Shown here: positions 63,972 to 64,000 of the stretch, piece by piece
Layout: every line of letters starts with the position of its first letter
Numbering within the stretch: position 1 is the first letter of the stretch
Origin: Haemaphysalis longicornis
Taxonomy: Eukaryota > Arthropoda > Arachnida > Ixodida > Ixodidae
Direction: 5' to 3'
Length of the DNA stretch: 64,000 bases
NCBI GenBank assembly: GCA_013339765.2
Contig: CM023449.1
Coordinates: forward strand, 111,601,778-111,665,777
Notes under the pieces: model-generated
Databases searched by the model: none
The model's input: only the letters and a program-made list of their open reading frames with translations
Told to the model about the DNA's origin: nothing
Position numbers and translations under genes: made by a program

Positions 63972-64000
63972 GTGGGGATAGCGTAATTGGTTAACGCACC
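63972..64000 (+). tRNA. tRNA-like, array unit R5, cut by the window end
   Basis: Only the acceptor and D-arm 5' part are visible. Confidence 0.5.

Larger units (their letters stand above)
62130..64000 (+). repeat. Tandem array of ~460-bp tRNA-containing units, right arm
   Basis: Four full units and the start of a fifth on the plus strand, with the B-box landmark at 62181, 62641, 63101 and 63561 (period 460). The array continues past the window. Confidence 0.93.

Noticed and set aside
59211..63986. Many 80-140-codon frames repeated along the array, both strands
   Set aside because: They run through the tRNA-like part and noncoding body of each unit, shift with single-base indels, and have no domain.
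59133..64000. Regular spacing as a CRISPR array
   Set aside because: The period is 460 bp, spacers are not unique, and the genome is animal.
59133..64000. Hammerhead ribozyme in the 460-bp units (retrozyme hypothesis)
   Set aside because: I searched both strands of the unit by eye for CUGANGA followed by a stem and GAAA and found none.

Overview
The window reads as intergenic chromatin of an ixodid tick (or a close chelicerate relative). The clues are several SINEs resembling the tick Ruka family, LINE open reading frames of the kind usually called tick transposon, Penelope-like elements with GIY-YIG domains, and abundant (TA)n tracts. I found no complete host gene, and nearly all recognisable coding sequence is decayed transposon sequence. 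Many differences between repeat copies are 1-base or homopolymer indels, so some frameshifts may be consensus errors of a long-read assembly.

Layout. 1-1866: 3' part of a Ty3/Gypsy element with a putative LTR. 1867-4229: LINE-A. 4320-8300: LINE-B, old and 5'-truncated. 8301-12702: the only stretch that looks single-copy, with one possible terminal exon on the minus strand (8367-8609). 12720-16528: LINE-C, same family as LINE-B, bounded by a 17-bp target duplication but lacking its endonuclease. 16701-22028: Gypsy-1 (minus) with two LTRs. 22079-24937: Penelope-like PLE1 (minus) with a hammerhead-ribozyme-like core. 24999-25177: a perfect 85-bp-arm palindrome. 25221-31822: a tRNA-containing repeat (S1) split by LINE-D (minus), with an 11-bp target duplication. 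31979-39412 and 48382-55826: a direct 7.4-kb duplication. 39413-43691: Gypsy-2 (plus). 43798-44925: a fold-back, tRNA-containing element. 45115-46985 and 47041-58628: two head-to-head copies of a second Penelope-like element (PLE2). The right PLE2 copy is interrupted by a 6.07-kb Harbinger transposon (48032-54101, TAA target duplication) and by a 3.56-kb element with about 250-bp terminal inverted repeats (element X, 54196-57756). 59133-64000: a tandem array of about 460-bp units, each holding a tRNA-like sequence, whose orientation flips at about 62124.

How the parts relate. Insertions are nested and can be ordered: PLE2, then Harbinger and element X within it, then SINEs within X, then duplication of a Harbinger-to-X segment 16.4 kb away. 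The Harbinger element carries the two usual genes, an accessory Myb/SANT-like protein and a DDE transposase, convergently arranged around a tandem-repeat core. Both are inactivated by the same lesions in both copies. Its ends carry clusters of a palindromic TAAC-N4-GTTA motif, plausible binding sites for its own Myb-like protein.

The least explained component is a set of related tRNA-containing repeats (S1, the fold-back element and the terminal array). They share a common architecture, carry threonine-type anticodon triplets, and occur repeatedly as head-to-head inverted pairs joined by (TA)n tracts.
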